Assembly: GCA_937926065.1 (NCBI GenBank)
Contig: CALANM010000188.1
Location: forward strand, 1 to 6,793
Source: an uncultured Microbacterium sp.
Lineage (GTDB): Bacteria; Actinomycetota; Actinomycetes; Actinomycetales; Microbacteriaceae
Direction of reading: 5' to 3'
Length of the DNA stretch: 6,793 nucleotides
The translations under genes were made by a program, and so were the position numbers. The first letter of the stretch is position 1, and each line of letters begins with the position of its first letter. Under the pieces are notes generated by a model. The model ran no database searches and was not told the DNA's origin. It worked only from the letters and a program-made list of their open reading frames with translations. Of the stretch, positions 6,095 through 6,793 are shown piece after piece.

Positions 6095-6107
6095 CGTCAC
6101 GCCTCCT
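6095..6107 (-). promoter_or_regulatory. Strong ribosome binding site overlapping the end of E1 alpha
   Basis: The minus strand reads GAGGAGGCGTGACG directly before the ATG at 6094. GAGGAGG is a near-perfect anti-16S match at seven-base spacing. It lies within the last codons of E1 alpha, whose TGA is at 6099-6097. Ribosomes finishing E1 alpha are thus positioned to start E1 beta, which would help make the two subunits in equal amounts. Confidence 0.7.
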
Positions 6108-6793
6108 CGAAGGATGCTTCGTAGTCGGCGAGCCAGCGGCGCTGCTCGTCGATCAGCGGATGCGGTTCGCTGTACACATGCGCGAAGATCGTCTCACGGT
6201 CGAGGTCGCCGAGCTCGTTGGTGCGCACGCGGACATCGTCGGCATAGGCGGCGGCATCGGCGTCGACCTCGGCGAAGAACGCGTCCGACGCTCCGCGCCC
6301 CTGAAGGTAGGCGCGCATGCGGGCGATCGGATCGCGCTGCGCCCACGCCTGCTCCTCTTCGGAGGTGCGGTACTTCGAAGGGTCGTCGCTGGTGGTGTGG
6401 GCGCCCATCCGGTAGGTGAGCGCTTCGATCGCACGGGGGCCTTCGCCGGCGCGAGCCTCGTCGAGCGCCGTCTTGCTGACGGCGTAGCTGGCGAGCACGT
6501 CGTTGCCGTCGACCTGGATCGAAGGGATGCCGTACCCGGCGGCGCGGCGTACGAGCGGCACGGCTGACTGCGTGGCGACGGGCACGGAGATCGCCCACTG
6601 GTTGTTCTGCAGGAAGAAGACCTGCGGGGTGCGGTAGCTGGCGGCGAACACCATCGCCTCGTGCACGTCGCCCTGGCTCGACGATCCGTCCCCGTAGTAC
6701 ACGAGCACCGCTTCGTCGCGCTCGGGATCACCGGTGCCGCAGCGCCCGTCGAAGACGAGGCCCATGCCGAAGCCGGCCGCGTGCAGCGTCTGC
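6097..6793 (-). CDS. bkdA: 2-oxo acid dehydrogenase E1 component, alpha subunit (5' end outside window)
   Basis: The C-terminal 231 residues are present. Family members are usually about 350-400 residues, so roughly the first third lies beyond the right edge. The coding frame runs through the edge (QTLHAAGFG before the first internal Met), so that Met is not the start. The thiamine-diphosphate motif is complete: YYGDGSSSQGD followed after 26 residues by NN in FLQNNQWAIS. Later, YRMGAHTTSDDPSKYR is the conserved loop near the active site, and HPLIDEQRRWLADYE is close to the C-terminus. With E1 beta it forms the decarboxylating E1 enzyme. It is the first visible gene of the operon, and its promoter is not in the window. 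Pyruvate-type and branched-chain-type alpha subunits are hard to separate by eye; the heterotetrameric form in an actinobacterium favours branched-chain. Confidence 0.93.
   Translation of the reverse strand, partial: QTLHAAGFGMGLVFDGRCGTGDPERDEAVLVYYGDGSSSQGDVHEAMVFAASYRTPQVFFLQNNQWAISVPVATQSAVPLVRRAAGYGIPSIQVDGNDVLASYAVSKTALDEARAGEGPRAIEALTYRMGAHTTSDDPSKYRTSEEEQAWAQRDPIARMRAYLQGRGASDAFFAEVDADAAAYADDVRVRTNELGDLDRETIFAHVYSEPHPLIDEQRRWLADYEASFEEA

Noticed and set aside
5057..6124. 355-codon plus-strand frame opposite E1 beta
   Set aside because: Antisense shadow. E1 beta on the other strand has all expected motifs and a strong ribosome binding site.

Overview
The window is high-GC DNA with strongly G/C-ending codons. 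Its gene types point to an actinobacterium, most likely Microbacteriaceae (Microbacterium-like); that assignment is an inference from style and gene content, not a search. Every gene I can support lies on the minus strand, so the window reads biologically from right to left. The long plus-strand frames are shadows of these genes.

Right part (about 3699-6793): three consecutive genes for a 2-oxo acid dehydrogenase complex. They are E1 alpha (5' end outside the window), E1 beta and the dihydrolipoamide acyltransferase E2. The heterotetrameric E1 and the basic linker of E2 fit the branched-chain 2-oxo acid dehydrogenase (BkdABC, often annotated PdhABC) of actinobacteria better than the main pyruvate dehydrogenase, which in this phylum normally uses a single-chain AceE. 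E1 channels acyl groups onto the lipoyl lysine of E2. The E3 subunit is not in the window.

Middle (2633-3580): a secreted 315-residue protein with a signal peptide, one bacterial Ig-like domain and two divergent copies of an 80-90 residue repeat. Its reading frame ends abruptly after the second repeat. A neighbouring frame continues for 20 protein-like codons, so a recent 3' frameshift is possible. Next comes a non-coding gap (2360-2632) with two hairpins.

Left part: a six-helix YihY/BrkB-family membrane protein (1256-2359), a 270-bp gap with a doubtful 48-residue signal-peptide-like ORF, and a complete metal-binding lipoprotein of the ZnuA/TroA family (1-984). In front of the lipoprotein gene is a near-perfect 7-1-7 Fur/Zur-type operator. 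It sits on a promoter whose predicted start point coincides with the ATG, so this looks like a metal-repressed, possibly leaderless transcript. The permease and ATPase genes probably lie beyond the left edge.

Nothing here looks like a mobile element, CRISPR array, RNA gene or defence system. The observations most worth a second look are the metal-responsive promoter, the mixed zinc/manganese signature of the binding protein, and the repeat protein with its possible frameshift.
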